DNA from: Mesostigma viride
Taxonomy: Eukaryota; Streptophyta; Mesostigmatophyceae; Mesostigmatales; Mesostigmataceae
DNA: 64,000 bases
Reading direction: 5' to 3'
Assembly: GCA_009746045.1 (NCBI GenBank)
Contig: RPFO01000406.1
Coordinates: 3,560,701 to 3,624,700 of the forward strand
The translations under genes were made by a program, and so were the position numbers. The notes under the pieces were generated by a model, which was not told the DNA's origin, did not search any database, and worked only from the letters and a program-made list of their open reading frames with translations. Below are positions 33,500-44,765 of this stretch, one piece after another (within the stretch, counting starts at the first letter, position 1; every line of letters starts with the position of its first letter).

Positions 33500-34643
33500 C
33501 CTGCTAAAGCGTCGTCATAATCAAAAGGTTTGACCCCATCATCAGTTGGGATACGATGCTCAAATGTGTTCGGCATGGCTGTGGAGGTTGTAATACGAGT
33601 TGCGATGAGCACGCGCCAGACTGCATAACACGTGCCAGAACACTCCATGGCTTTAGAGCACTAGAAATTGTTGCCTTTATTATGGAATAGTAAAACCACA
33701 GTGAGAAGTCACTGATTGATAGATTTGTTGTACGTGATGGCAATGTATGCCCGTGGCAGTTCACGGTCTACTAAAATGTGCCGTCATTTGCTATACTTCA
33801 ATTATTTTAGAAGCAGCGCTCCATTGACATGTACATAATCAATCAAGCGCAACTCCTTCTATACCGAGTGTACATGCATAGCACTGCTGTCATGAATGTG
33901 AGCTATGTCGTCGACCGCACACTAGATTTGGGTACTGGCAGTCAGAAACTAAGCATATGTTAGTCGCAAGCTCCGTTGGGACCTGCGACCGGGGCCGGGT
34001 TTCGATGACGTCTGCGTAAGGTACGCCGGCGGATATCATAATACTTACCGCAGTTCACTTGCGCCCTCGTGAGCTATGCCGGCAAATGTCAGTATTGCTA
34101 CGGCGGTACACGTACTCGGTGTCGGATAAGTTCAGATCCGTATGTGACGCAGTCGTTTGGTGACTGACCGTGAACTTCAAACGTGTGGAGTTAGTACGCT
34201 GGGTACCTAATAAATAGGGTAACACCCACCAGTATCCCTGATCCCATGGTGCACTCAGACAGTCTCTAGAGGCACATTCAATTGTTTACTTGCCAGTTTC
34301 TCACGATACTGGCTTGGAAACAGTTGTGTGCTCAGGTCAATTAGTGTTGCTGGAAGCAGTTGCACGCAAGCGCGCCACTGTAGCTGGCAGCTATACATAT
34401 ACAGTCTGTTCTATAAGTTCATTAATAATGATTATGATCACGGTCGAGTCTCAGTGAGTGATGGGCATGTAAGTAACATAAGGAAAACCCCGATTGTACT
34501 ACATATCTATGTATAATATACCCCACTATGAATTATTAATAGGACCCTTCATTTGACTGCTAACAACTCGTGTCTTTTGTTGCCATTATTATTGTAACAA
34601 ACGCACTGCGAATTTCCTCCCTTGCACCCATGCCCACGGAAAG
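33500..34643. other. No supported gene; end of intron c-d
   Basis: Short frames without motifs. A 'gatgggcatgtaagtaacataagg' stretch near 34460 resembles part of module Q (41090) and 23262. Confidence 0.4.
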
Positions 34644-34892
34644 GGTGACAAAGTGCGCGTGAGCCGAGCATTGATCATCGCAGCGGGCCTTGCCATCGTT
34701 ACCAGCCTACTCTCCCAGTCGTTTGAGCTCTGGCGCAAATCGTACAGATTTGGAGTGTGGTTAATAAGAAACGCCATTCTGCTCCTGATGAAGAGGTGCG
34801 TCTCAACCCGTATACATGTTTGTCTTTCTCTTCAAACTGCGCAGGCTACATATTTCATGAAATCGTGCATTACCCCGGTGCTATGCACCTAG
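34644..34892 (+). CDS. TRP-like polytopic membrane protein, exon d (possible last exon)
   Basis: In-phase continuation from exon c gives a hydrophobic span ALIIAAGLAIVTSLLSQSF followed by 'ELWRKSY' and a second hydrophobic stretch, then a stop at 34890. Alternatively a 49-bp intron (donor GTGCGT at 34796, acceptor ctgcgcag at 34844) leads to a stop a few codons later. Either way the protein would end here. The acceptor (ggaaag) is weak and family similarity is slight, so this exon is less certain than the others. Confidence 0.35.
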   Translation, partial: GDKVRVSRALIIAAGLAIVTSLLSQSFELWRKSYRFGVWLIRNAILLLMKRCVSTRIHVCLSLQTAQATYFMKSCITPVLCT

Positions 34893-35161
34893 CACCCGCA
34901 CCCGCATGCTCTGGCTCAGTGGCTCTCTTTGTTCTCTACAGCGTAGTTGTCCTAAAACACCGTCGGGCATATTCTGAACTTTCAAAGGTCCTGCAGCAAT
35001 CTGATTGTTTGGTTGGGTGCGAACATGGAAATTTTGATTTAAAGCTACAGTATACAGTACAGAACTCTATCCTCTTGAGGGATTATGCATTCTGATTGGT
35101 AATGATGACCATAGCATGCAACAATTGACAGGTCAAGCTCTAGGATCGAGTTGGACATAAA

Positions 35162-37245
35162 ATCGGATTTCTCTGAAAATAGTTTCTTATAATGGGCGAG
35201 AACGAACGCCGCAATCGAAGTGTTCCTGACGGCGGCAAAGATTACGTGGCACGCTCTTGGGGTTCCAGTTTCGCTGGCATGGCCGGCGACTAGGGCCGTT
35301 TTTAGCGGATGATAATCAGTTTGGATTTTGTAACTGGGTGATTAGTTACGGGCAGTTTTCGTTGTTGTTCAGGCGGTTAAAAAGGTCGTATTTATAAGGC
35401 CTTTTAATTTTGTATGCTGGCCTGAAACTGCCTTTGATTGGCGACTAGTGTAGTTAAAAGTTCTGACTCGAATCATTTTGCTGACATTTCGTAGTTGCCG
35501 GTCTGACATTAGTTGTGTCAGTAAGGCTGGGATTTTTTTAGGGGCGTTGCCATGTAGCGTGTTGTGTCGTCTTTTTAGGGACCTTGCGAGGAAGGGGAAG
35601 GTCTTTTTTCTTGCATGACGCTGGGCACGCGTTGGCCGAGGCTATGGTGATGCAAGGAATGCCGACGCCTCCCCGGCCTTGTGCCCGCTCGGGCGCAGGG
35701 CTTAATTAAATTAACAGACGGGCGGCAGCCCCTGAGCTTCCGGTTTCACGGAAGTCACAGCGGCTGCCAAGTGTCCGGACTGATTCTCACTTTGGATCTG
35801 GGTCCGGATGGTTGGGAATCTGCGCAGGAGGTTGGGCTGCGCTAGTGCAATATTCAGATCGAATATGAAGGGGAAGATCTGCTTGTCGAAACGGAAGGGC
35901 TGGCCTGCGTGGCAGCCTTGTACCTGAGGATGCTTGCGCTTCGGGTTAAGGTTCTGTGACGTTGGCTGGCCTGCCTTGGGCTGGTTCGTACCTGGGGATG
36001 CTTGCGCTCCGGGTTGGACTAGTTGAGGACGTGGCGATAATTTTAATAAATTTACAAATATTTTCACTCACACCGTTGTTTGGCGCGCGGTCTCGGCGCT
36101 GGGGGTGAGGGCTGATATGCGGCCTTGATTATATGCCTAACGGTAAATCTGTTAGCATGGTAGGTGCGGGGGTGTGCCCCCTGTCAAGGACGATGCTCTC
36201 CTAAAGGGGTCGTGGCGAAATATAGTGAGAAACGAAACTTGGGGTTTCGGTAATTGCTTGATCGCTGTGTCTTCTGCTTTGTCTTCGCAACAACAATAAC
36301 TCCTGTTGCCGATCAGAGGGGAGGCCTTCTTTGGGGTCGGTGGCGGGCCCTGCAAAGGGTCAATTCGCGAGAATGTGGTTACCTATAACAGTGCATCAAT
36401 GCATCCACAGCTGCTGGTGTTAAAACGGGGTCCATTGCGGCAGGGCATTCTCAATGGACACGCGGTCCTTGGAAGGAGGGGAGCGGCTTTGAGTCAGCCA
36501 GGCGTGGGGGAGTTGGGGTTTCGCAAACTTTGCTCGGAGAACTGCAAATGGCAGGGGACGCCATTTTGCTGTCCATTTTAAGCGACCACTTAATGTTTTC
36601 AATAAGAAGTTGGTGGAGTGGGAGCAATGGATACACGAATCGGATTTCTCTGAAAATAGTTTCTTATAATGGGCGAGAACGAACGCCGCAATCGAAGTGT
36701 TCCTGACGGCGGCAAAGATTACGTGGCACGCTCTTGGGGTTCCAGTTTCGCTGGCATGGCCGGCGACTAGGGCCGTTTTTAGCGGATGATAATCAGTTTG
36801 GATTTTGTAACTGGGTGATTAGTTACGGGCAGTTTTCGTTGTTGTTCAGGCGGTTAAAAAGGTCGTATTTATAAGGCCTTTTAATTTTGTATGCTGGCCT
36901 GAAACTGCCTTTGATTGGCGACTAGTGTAGTTAAAAGTTCTGACTCGAATCATTTTGCTGACATTTCGTAGTTGCCGGTCTGACATTAGTTGTGTCAGTA
37001 AGGCTGGGATTTTTTTAGGGGCGTTGCCATGTAGCGTGTTGTGTCGTCTTTTTAGGGACCTTGCGAGGAAGGGGAAGGTCTTTTTTCTTGCCCACCCACC
37101 CTCCCTGTGTTTTGTTGTCTTGGGGTTTCGCAAACTTTGCTCGGAGAACTGCAAATGGCAGGGGACGCCATTTTGCTGTCCATTTTAAGCGACCACTTAA
37201 TGTTTTCAATAAGAAGTTGGTGGAGTGGGAGCAATGGATACACGA
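35162..37245 (+). mobile_element. Young PAT-like non-autonomous element with intact split direct repeats
   Basis: A1 35162-35614 and A2 36639-37091 are 453 bp each and, by reading, identical with no indel. B1 36513-36638 and B2 37120-37245 are 126 bp each and also identical by eye. B1 directly abuts A2, and 28 bp separate A2 from B2. This A1-internal-B1-A2-B2 order is the hallmark of PAT/Kangaroo-type YR retrotransposons. The 898-bp internal part has no RT, RNase H or recombinase, so the element must be mobilised in trans. Confidence 0.85.
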
Positions 37246-37394
37246 AGGAATCTTGCATGATGCTTTATGGAAATCATAAATCACGAAATAAACGCTGTGT
37301 TATTTCTCACGTTCGTTTGTTGTTGCCCTTTGTATTTATCTTCGTTCTGCATGACCTAATTAGGTTCATGCAGAACCTGTGCTTCAAATGTTTC

Positions 37395-37815
37395 CGCGTT
37401 CAAGCCAAGTGTGCGACACTTTTTTTGCAAATTTCAAAGAGGACCCCGAAAATTTTGCACAATTCGCGTGATTTCGCACAATTTTCACACGATTTTGCAC
37501 GATTTTGCACGATTTTGCACGATTTTGCACGATTTTGCACGATTTTGCACGATTTTGCACAGTTTTCGCACAATTTCGCACGATTTCGCACGATTTACGA
37601 ATGGACTTTGTAGAGTGACCCTTGAAAATTTGCTTGAATTCACATGTGGTTTGCACTTCCAAATTTTTTACCGTCGACATGTGTCACACTAATTATTATT
37701 CATTCACACTTTCATTTGCCCGATTTTGGTAAATTTCAGGAAATTTTGCACGATTTCGCACAATTTTGCACAATTTCGCACGATTTCGCACGATTTCGCA
37801 CAACTTCGCACGGTG
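37395..37815 (+). repeat. Phased 10-bp 'GATTTTGCAC' repeats
   Basis: Seven perfect tandem copies of GATTTTGCAC at 37491-37560, flanked by degenerate 10-11-bp variants (37450-37600), and a second patch at 37745-37810. Related to 8300-8490 in opposite orientation. Confidence 0.85.
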
Positions 37816-38229
37816 ATGTGGTGGCCCGGGAACGCTCACGCAGTACACGTGGCAATATCCCATTGGCTGGTACTTGTGAAGTAATCCACTGAGCACTTCA
37901 ATACTACAATGAAGTATATTGTGGAAATCTGTACTAGATCCTCTATCTTTAAGGACACAGGAGGACCCTACATGTTGATCTCCAACCAACTCCAGCCATT
38001 CTCTCCCTCGTGGAAACGATGTGGCTTAGATATATTATTCGTTGATGTTCGGCCGCACCTGGCCTGCTCACTTTCACATGCATGAGGACTCACTTGGGTC
38101 TTATGGAGTTTGGATCTTACCATTCCATGGTTGCTGTTGTGTAACCTTCTGTAGTTAGAACCCAAATCGATCTGAAGTGAAGCCTCTTCTCCAGGAGAGG
38201 ACAAAGCACCAAGGGGGGATAAAACTTAC
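37816..38229. other. No supported gene; possible extension of retroelement 3' region
   Basis: Minus-strand continuation of the RNase H remnant below; several stops, no motif recognised. Confidence 0.35.
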
Positions 38230-38660
38230 AGATGGAGCATCAGGCTCAGGCTCGCTGATTGCTCCTTATGCCAGTAGGTTCCCAGCCATCATAGACCTTA
38301 ACACTTGGCATTCATCGAGGGCCAGCCGTGGAAGCTTGGTCATAGCATCCGCAGGATTTGAGTGTTCTGGTATAGATGCACAGTCACAGAGTGGCTGGAC
38401 AACTCCTTTGCCAGAAGGTATAGTCCAAGTCAGTCAGCAGTCATGGACGCGTGGCCCTCTCAGTCTTGATAGAGGAAGCCATGGGCTTATTATCATCACA
38501 ATAAACCCTGACATCAGTCACAGGTTGAGGTCTTATCTGACTCAGACACCATAAGAGTAGTTCTCTTGTGTATATGGCGTCGCGAATGCACAGACTGATG
38601 GCATGTGCCCTGCATTCCATTACAATTCGTTCAAGTGGCCCGCCGGAGCGGCTGTACAAT
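38230..38660 (-). pseudogene. Copia-like RNase H and C-terminus remnant
   Basis: Minus-strand reading gives ECRAHAISLCIRDAIYTREL followed by 'VYCDDNKPM', matching the Glu-rich 'EAEY.A...a..E..WL' and 'CDN' boxes of Copia RNase H. Another frame gives IPEHSNPADAMTKLPRLAL, the 'ip...n.AD..TK' tail of Copia polyproteins. At least one frameshift; not functional. Confidence 0.6.
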
Positions 38661-38754
38661 TTTTCCCAGTGAGCGCGCTGCCAAGTGTACTTGTGGGCAA
38701 ATTTTTAGGTGCTCCGTCACTTCGAGGTACTAAAACTTAGGATACGGTACGAAT

Positions 38755-39050
38755 TCAGCGAATTTCAGCGAATTTTCAGTCGAACGGAACGAAAGGAAGT
38801 GACGCCAACTACCAAAAAGTTTCCGTTATGAATTTTCAGTCCAACAATTCGCCCAAAAGGAAGTGACGCCAACTACCAAAAAGTTTCCGTTATGAATTTT
38901 CAGTCCAACGATTCACCCAAAAGGAAGTGACGCCAACTACCAAAACGTTTCCGCTACGAATTCTCAGTCCCACACTCTGGCGCAAAAGGAAGTGACGGCA
39001 ACTACCAAAAAGTTTCCGTCACAAACTTTCAGTCACGCACTTCGCGAATT
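38755..39050 (+). repeat. About 64-bp tandem repeat, four copies
   Basis: 'aaggaagtgacgccaactacc' recurs at intervals of 64, 64 and 65 bp, with 'gaattttcagtcc' in each unit. The last unit is most diverged. Confidence 0.8.
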
Positions 39051-39054
39051 TTAG

Positions 39055-39510
39055 TAGGGCTGCACGCAAGCTACCTTTCGTAATCTTGCGCAAGTATGGA
39101 ACGCATTTCATTCATCCGTAGGAACGCTGCCCGCCAACTACCCCCGTTCAAAAATTTCCGTCGAACTTTACTTGAGATTTGGAAATCTGAACGTCCGCGC
39201 AAATTTTAGCAGGGCTGCACGCAAGCTACCTTTCAAAATTTTGCGCAAGTATGGAACGCAGTTCATTCGTCCGGAGGAATGCTGCCCGTCAACAGCCCCC
39301 GTTCAGAAATTTCCGTCGAACTTTACTTGAGATTCGGAAATCTGAACGTGCGGTTGGAGTTTCGAGGGGAAGCCCAAGTTCCCCAAGTACTGTAATCCAC
39401 CAATGACGCGCCTCGAACACTTGCCCGCTAAAACCTAAGCAGCCGCTCCGGCTGGCCACATAAACGAAACAAGATGCCGCAGTATCGACACCAGCACCTA
39501 ACCTGAAGTC
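39055..39510 (+). repeat. Partial module P with internal duplication
   Basis: 'gggctgcacgcaagctacc' to 'gaaatctgaacg' occurs twice (about 39055-39205 diverged, and 39206-39350), then module P continues to 39510. This marks the left edge of the macrosatellite. Confidence 0.7.
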
Positions 39511-42185
39511 TCTGATTAATATATATGTATACTAGATCTTGAAATCTATCAATGCAGAGCCATACAGCAGGGAATACCTTTCTTTGACAGAAATGACAAG
39601 AAAACACACAAAATTCTCCAAGTGTCATGCAACACCCCTGGTGTATAGAGCTCCTCATCGGCTAACTGGCCAGTGCCGCGGTACTCGGGTGTTACGGGCC
39701 TGCCATGTGGCAGCTGCACGCCATCTACCTCCGTGAGCTTGAGGACAAACATCAACCTGAGCAGCTGGTGATCTTTGGGAGGACATCCACAGGCTCTCCA
39801 CGGTTGGCAACTATCGACTCATGCCCACAGGCAACAAAGCCAAGAGTCCATGCCTTAGCCATCTCAACTTGGGGCTTTCCTCTCAACTTGGGGCATCATC
39901 TCCACTACCTTGCGCCAAGGTACTGTCAGCCGACTCGTTCCAGGGATCTGATACGTCTGCACCCCCAACAGACGTGGGTCAGACGTAGTTGGGATGATCA
40001 GCGATTGGTTGCTTAGTATCATGTCCCCCTTAATCTGACCCCTCACAGCCCTCACAGTCACACTAAGACCTAGAGGGAGTACTTAGCTCGATATATCTGT
40101 AGGGGGAAACTGCCCTTCCCATCTAGTGCCAACTCTTCAGAGGTTATCCTCACCCCTGCAGGCATGCAGGCATAAGAAATTCTGTCCCGATATGGCAGGC
40201 CCGGAGGCCCCTGAGAACCCTCTACCACACTGAACGTGGTGGGCACCCCCAGAATAGGCACATTCACTTCCCCTCGGATCTTCGAGGACACATTCCCCGA
40301 GATATCAGACACAGCTGGGCAACCAAGGGATGACATCTGCAAGCCTAGCTGCAGCATCTTCTACCCTGAGAATAGACACCTGAGAATTGGTATCCACCTC
40401 TGATGTTGGTGCCCATCATGAGCCCCGCCCCGTGAGCTACCTTAGGAGGAGATAGTTTGGGATCACGCTTGCTGCTAGCTCATCAGTGCTTGGATGACGT
40501 CCGCCATCAGTGGCCCCCTGGGCTGTGGTGCAGCCCTGGCGCCTGCTGGCCTTGCGACAGTTGCTGCAGCAGACTCCTGCTTCACTTACTCCATCCAGGA
40601 CAGACCATCATCCAAGGCATGGAAGGTTAGCTCCTGCTGCCTGGCTCCCATCCAGTTCCTCCCCTTCCCAGGGTGGATCAGGGCCGTCTACAGGACAGAC
40701 TGAATTTGGCCTTCTTTAGTTGACGTGAGCCCAGGACAACCTATACACGTGCCTTGGAACCTTTTCCAAAGCCACCAGACAAGAATGGTTAGCCCCATCC
40801 ACGTAGGTTACCAGCCCATCCTGCCACCTCCCTTGCTTGCCTGATCTTGACAGTTCCTTCCACATCCTGACCCCCAGTCCCATCTGTGGCCTCGGCATCT
40901 AACAGCCCTTGTCCTTCCGCCTTAGCCAGGCAAACACCCTGTCTACCTTCCAGTTACGCATGCATTCACTGTTTCCAAAGAAAGACAACATCCCAAACTG
41001 CAATATGCCAGGGGAGAGATGGCCACACCATCATAGCAGTAGTTTACCCTGTTATATGTGTTCATTGAGAATGATAAATTACGGAGGTGAGATTGGCATG
41101 CAACATAAGGAAAACCCTGAAAAGAAGAATATATGTATATATACCACCACACTAGGTGTGACTGTGATGTCGGCACGCGTCAGGCAGACTGAAGCACGTT
41201 TAAAATGTTTGTTGGACAACCAGTCGCGCTCTGCGATTCTTCATTTTGCGGAAGCTACAAAGTGTAAGAGGTGGTGACCACCGCAAATGGTTTCTGTTTA
41301 GGCTTTCCTATATCCTTGGGGGTAAAAACAAGTGTTCTGTGGAAAAGTCTTGAGTTCATGCATCAAATAGTCTTGTTTTGGACTCTGGCACCAAATTTTT
41401 CTAAATTTAAATTAGGCGCGCCGGATAGATAGACCTAGTACCTTGTACCTGGCCACGTGCTAGTGATCCTCTGAATAATGAGCTGTGCTGTGTGAATCCG
41501 TTTCTGGCCTTGCTTTGCTTTGCTTGCATAACCACAAAACATCAAATTTATGACAATATGCGTGCTGACTCAAGTCATGCACTATAGACTATAATCGCCA
41601 AACTTCAGTCGATCTAAAACATCAAATGGTGATGGATTTTCATGGTTCATGATCCAATCAACCCACTGTCCGTCACGGATTTCAGGAATTTGTTGGCTGC
41701 TAGCCCAGTTCCTCACGCTTTTGTGTCCTTTGGTCCCGTAGCCTGGCCGAAATTTCTTTGATAGGGAAGCGTAATCTCCAGAGACCAAGTCCGGTACTTG
41801 CCAGTTTTTGCTACTTTAAAGGGCTTGGGTACCGCATGCAGCCCCGTGCGCAATTACCGGGACGATTCCTGCAGTTTTGGCTAGAGTTTTTTCGTCAAAC
41901 ATGCTTTGTGCCAAAAGACTTATAGCCAGAACTTGAAGCAGGCACGGTTGCTTGGCACAAGGGCGCTCAGCTGGCAGCCCTTTCAATCCCTTCTAGCAAG
42001 CATTCGTGATGAAGGAACTGCTGCTGCGTTCACGTCTGCACGACGTCAACTCATGTTTTGTGGATTCGAATGACACGTACACATGGCTGCATCTGTTATT
42101 CAATCCATCATGGCTGTCATGTTTGCTGCAAGAAGGCAGCTTTCCTGTTCAAGTTGTGGATCAGGAAAATGTGTGGTAAACTGTT
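39511..42185 (+). repeat. Macrosatellite module Q, copy 1
   Basis: About 2.67 kb from 'ttaatatatatgtatactag' to 'aaaatgtgtggtaaactg'. Near-identical to 44766-47440 and 61496-64000 (cut by the window), and to 51267-53160 with a deletion. Open frames inside are short and carry the same defects in all copies. Confidence 0.9.
40070..40400 (-). pseudogene. Retropepsin-like fragment in module Q
   Basis: Minus strand at 40397-40368 reads VDTNSQVSIL, close to the DTGS active-site box of retroelement aspartic proteases with Gly replaced by Asn. A frameshift later, the 95-codon frame (40357-40070) continues with SDISGNV and LGVPTTFSV, consistent with the flap and core strands. The same defect is present in the copies at 45319-45649, 51822-52152 and 62051-62381, so the fragment was dead before the satellite spread. 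Confidence 0.45.
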
Positions 42186-43394
42186 TAGTAGGGCGTAGGG
42201 CGTAGGGCGTAGGGCGTAGGGCGTAGGGCGTAGGGCGTAGGGCGTAGGGCGTAGGGCGTAGGGCGTAGGGCGTAGGACGTAGGGCTAAGGGCTAAGGGCT
42301 AAGGACTAAGGGCCCGCAGGGCTTAGCGCTTAGGGCTTAGGGCTGAGGGCATAGGGCATAGGGCATAGGGCTTCGGGCTTCTGGCTTCAGGCTTCGTGCT
42401 TAGGTCTTACTTAGGGCTTTGGGCTTAGGGCTTAGGGCTTAGGGCTTAGGGCTTAGGGCTTAGGGCTTAGGGCTAAGGGCTAAGGGCTAAGGGCTAAGGG
42501 CTAAGGGCTAAGGGCTAAGGGCTAAGGGCTAAGGGCTAAGGGCTAAGGGCTAAGGGCTAAGGGCTAAGGGCTAAGGGCTGAGGGCTAAGGGCTAAGGGCT
42601 AAAGGCTAAGGGCTAAGGGCTAAGGGCTAAGGGCTAAGGGCTAAGGGCTAAGGGCGAAGGGCGAAGGGCGAAGGGCTAAGGGCTAAGGGCTAAGGGCTAA
42701 GGGCTAAGGGCGAAGGGCGAAGGGCGCAGGGCTTAGGGCTTAGGGCTTAGGGCTAAGGGCTAAGGGCTAAGGGCTTAGGGCTTAGGGCTCAGGGCTCAGG
42801 GCTCAGGGCTTAGGGCTCAGGGCTCAGGGCTTAGGGCTTCGGGCTTAGGGCTTAGGGCTTAGGGCTTAGGGCTTAGGGCTTAGGGCTTAGGGCTTAGGGC
42901 TTCGGGCTTCGGGCTTAGGGCTTAGGGCTTAGGGCTTAGGGCTTAGGGCTTAGGGCTTAGGGCTTAGGGCTTAGGGCTTAGGGCTTAGGGCTTAGGGCTT
43001 AGGGCTTAGGGCTTAGGGCTTAGGGCTTAGGGCTTAGGGCTTAGGGCTTAGGGCTTAGGGCTTAGGGCTTAGGGCTTAGGGCTTAGGGCTTAGGGCTTAG
43101 GGCTTAGGGCTTAGGGCTTAGGGCTTAGTTAGGGCTTAGGGCTTAGCGCTTAGGGCTTCGGGCTTAGGGCTTAGGGCTTAGGGCTTGGGGCTTCGGGCTT
43201 CGGGCTTCGGGCTTCGGGCTTCGGGCTTCGGGCTTCGGGCTTCGGGCTTCGGGCTTCGGGCTTCGGGCTTCGGGCTTCGGGCTTCGGGCTTCGGGCTTCG
43301 GGCTTCGAGCTTTGGGCTCAGGGCTTAGGGCTTAGGGCTTAGGGCTTAGGGCTAAGGGCTTAGTTAGGGCTTAGGGCTTAGAGCTTAGGGTGTA
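42186..43394 (+). repeat. Heptamer array 1
   Basis: Tandem GGGNNNN units in blocks: GGGCGTA (about 12), GGGCTAA, GGGCGAA, GGGCTCA, long GGGCTTA and GGGCTTC runs. It begins with a conserved junction GGGCCCGCAGGGCTTAGCGC near 42310 and ends with a single true GGGTTTA. Confidence 0.95.
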
Positions 43395-44070
43395 GGGTTT
43401 AGCAAAGTTTGTATATGATGGTCATGGCCTGTATTGACCAAATTTATGCCACTGACAAGTTGATGGCCGTCCCTTGCTCTTGCAAAAGCCCCGCTGAAAA
43501 GATGCCATGACAACTTCATTCTGACGATTCCATGACCGTGCCTTATTTGTACATGATTGGTGCTGGCAGGAACAAGGACGGTCAGCGTGTGGTCAAAGCG
43601 GACAAAGAGAACAACAGCAAACGTTGGCACTGGTGGAGCTGTCGGTAAAGTGACAAATTTGTTGTGAATAATGTGTAATTGTATACCAAGTAGGGAGCTC
43701 ATGAAAGTAAGGAATAGAGAGGTTTACGTAAATAATAACGAACCATTTCTGGCCTTCCCTGGCTTTAAGGCTGCACGCAAGCTACCTTTCAAAATATGGC
43801 GCAAGTATGGAACGCAGTTCATTCGTCCGGAGGAATGCTGCCCGTCAACAGCCCCCGTTCAGAAATTTCCGTCGAACTTTACTTGAGATTCGGAAATCTG
43901 AACGTGCGGTTGGAGTTTCGAGGGGAAGCCCAAGTTCCCCAAGTACTGTAATCCACCAATGACGCGCCTCGAACACTTGCCCGCTAAAACCTAAGCAGCC
44001 GCTCCGGCTGGCCACATAAACGAAACAAGATGCCGCAGTATCGACACCAGCACCTAACCTGAAGTCTCTG
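43395..44070 (+). repeat. Module P, copy 1
   Basis: About 676 bp with a conserved 71-codon plus frame (43671-43886) and a 105-codon minus frame. Other copies are at 50586-51266, 54285-54962 and 60819-61495. No protein family recognised; frames probably open by chance in young copies. Confidence 0.9.
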
Positions 44071-44765
44071 ACTTATATATATTAAAAAATTATAATTACT
44101 TACAGCAGAGTGAAATCACTCAAACCAAAGCAAACGCCCAGCTATAAACCTATATACAGAGCCATGTCAAAGCTCTATACTACGATAAGACCAATGGAAA
44201 CGCCTAACGGGAGGAACCTAATAGCCCTGCTGCACCGCAAAATCAGCCCGCGTACGGCGGAGCATGATGTCAGCCATGGCCCGAGTCAGCGCCACCGACA
44301 AGCGCTGACGCCAATATGACGTCCAGTTCCGCGCCGACCATGGGGCCCGCTGGCCCTCCAGGTCCAGCCGGTCCTCCCGGAGCCGGCAACACTCCTTGAA
44401 GAAGGCGGAGGTCAGGGGCCCCATGGCCCCAAACTCCTCCAGGACAAAGGGCACCACACGATGGTGCCCGACGTCGCCGTAGGCCAGGAGCTTGGCCCGC
44501 TCCGCCCGGTCCGCCGTGTAACCTGCCGTGAGGGAGGCCCCAGCCACGTGGCTAAGAGCCAAGGGCCGCGCCACCGAAACGTCGATAAGCAGATGCCGGC
44601 CACCCCCCTCAAAGTCCAGCACCACAATGTCAGGCCGGTGGTTGGGGGAATAGAAGGCAGCGCCATCCGCATCCTCGGACCGGATGTTCGCGTGGGGGAA
44701 AACCGACCGAATCATGGCGAGCACCACCGTCAGGAGGACAGTGTGCAAATACAAATACCAATTTT
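44071..44765 (-). mobile_element. Module R: nuclease-domain retroelement 3' part inserted at P/Q junction
   Basis: Absent from the P/Q junctions at 39510, 51266 and 61495, so it is an insertion. Its left edge matches the foldback element at 30987. The minus strand encodes (44907-44218 frame) WYLYLHT, EDADGAAFYSPNHRPDIVVL, HLLIDVSVARPL, and a PFVLEEFGAMGP box. Then comes a C-terminal 'YWRQRLSVALTRAMADIMLRR'. The RPD-(x)n-LIDVSV spacing resembles a PD-(D/E)xK-type nuclease. It is 5'-truncated in the window; the RT that normally precedes this domain is not present. Confidence 0.6.

Larger units (their letters stand above)
26460..34643 (+). other. Large intron c-d (8,184 bp), transposon-filled
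   Basis: Donor GTAAGT; proposed acceptor 'cacggaaag' at phase 0. From 26460 to about 27420 I see no repeat or gene. The rest holds a nuclease-domain fragment and a nested Copia element. Confidence 0.4.

Noticed and set aside
42186-43394. CRISPR-like array
   Set aside because: Repeats are contiguous 7-mers with no spacers, in a eukaryotic context.
43394-43395. True telomere at this position
   Set aside because: Arrays are interstitial, flanked on both sides by module sequence, and the exact TTTAGGG unit is nearly absent.
43671-43886. 71-codon frame conserved in all P modules as a gene
   Set aside because: Copies are nearly identical at DNA level, so conservation is uninformative; no start context or family recognised.
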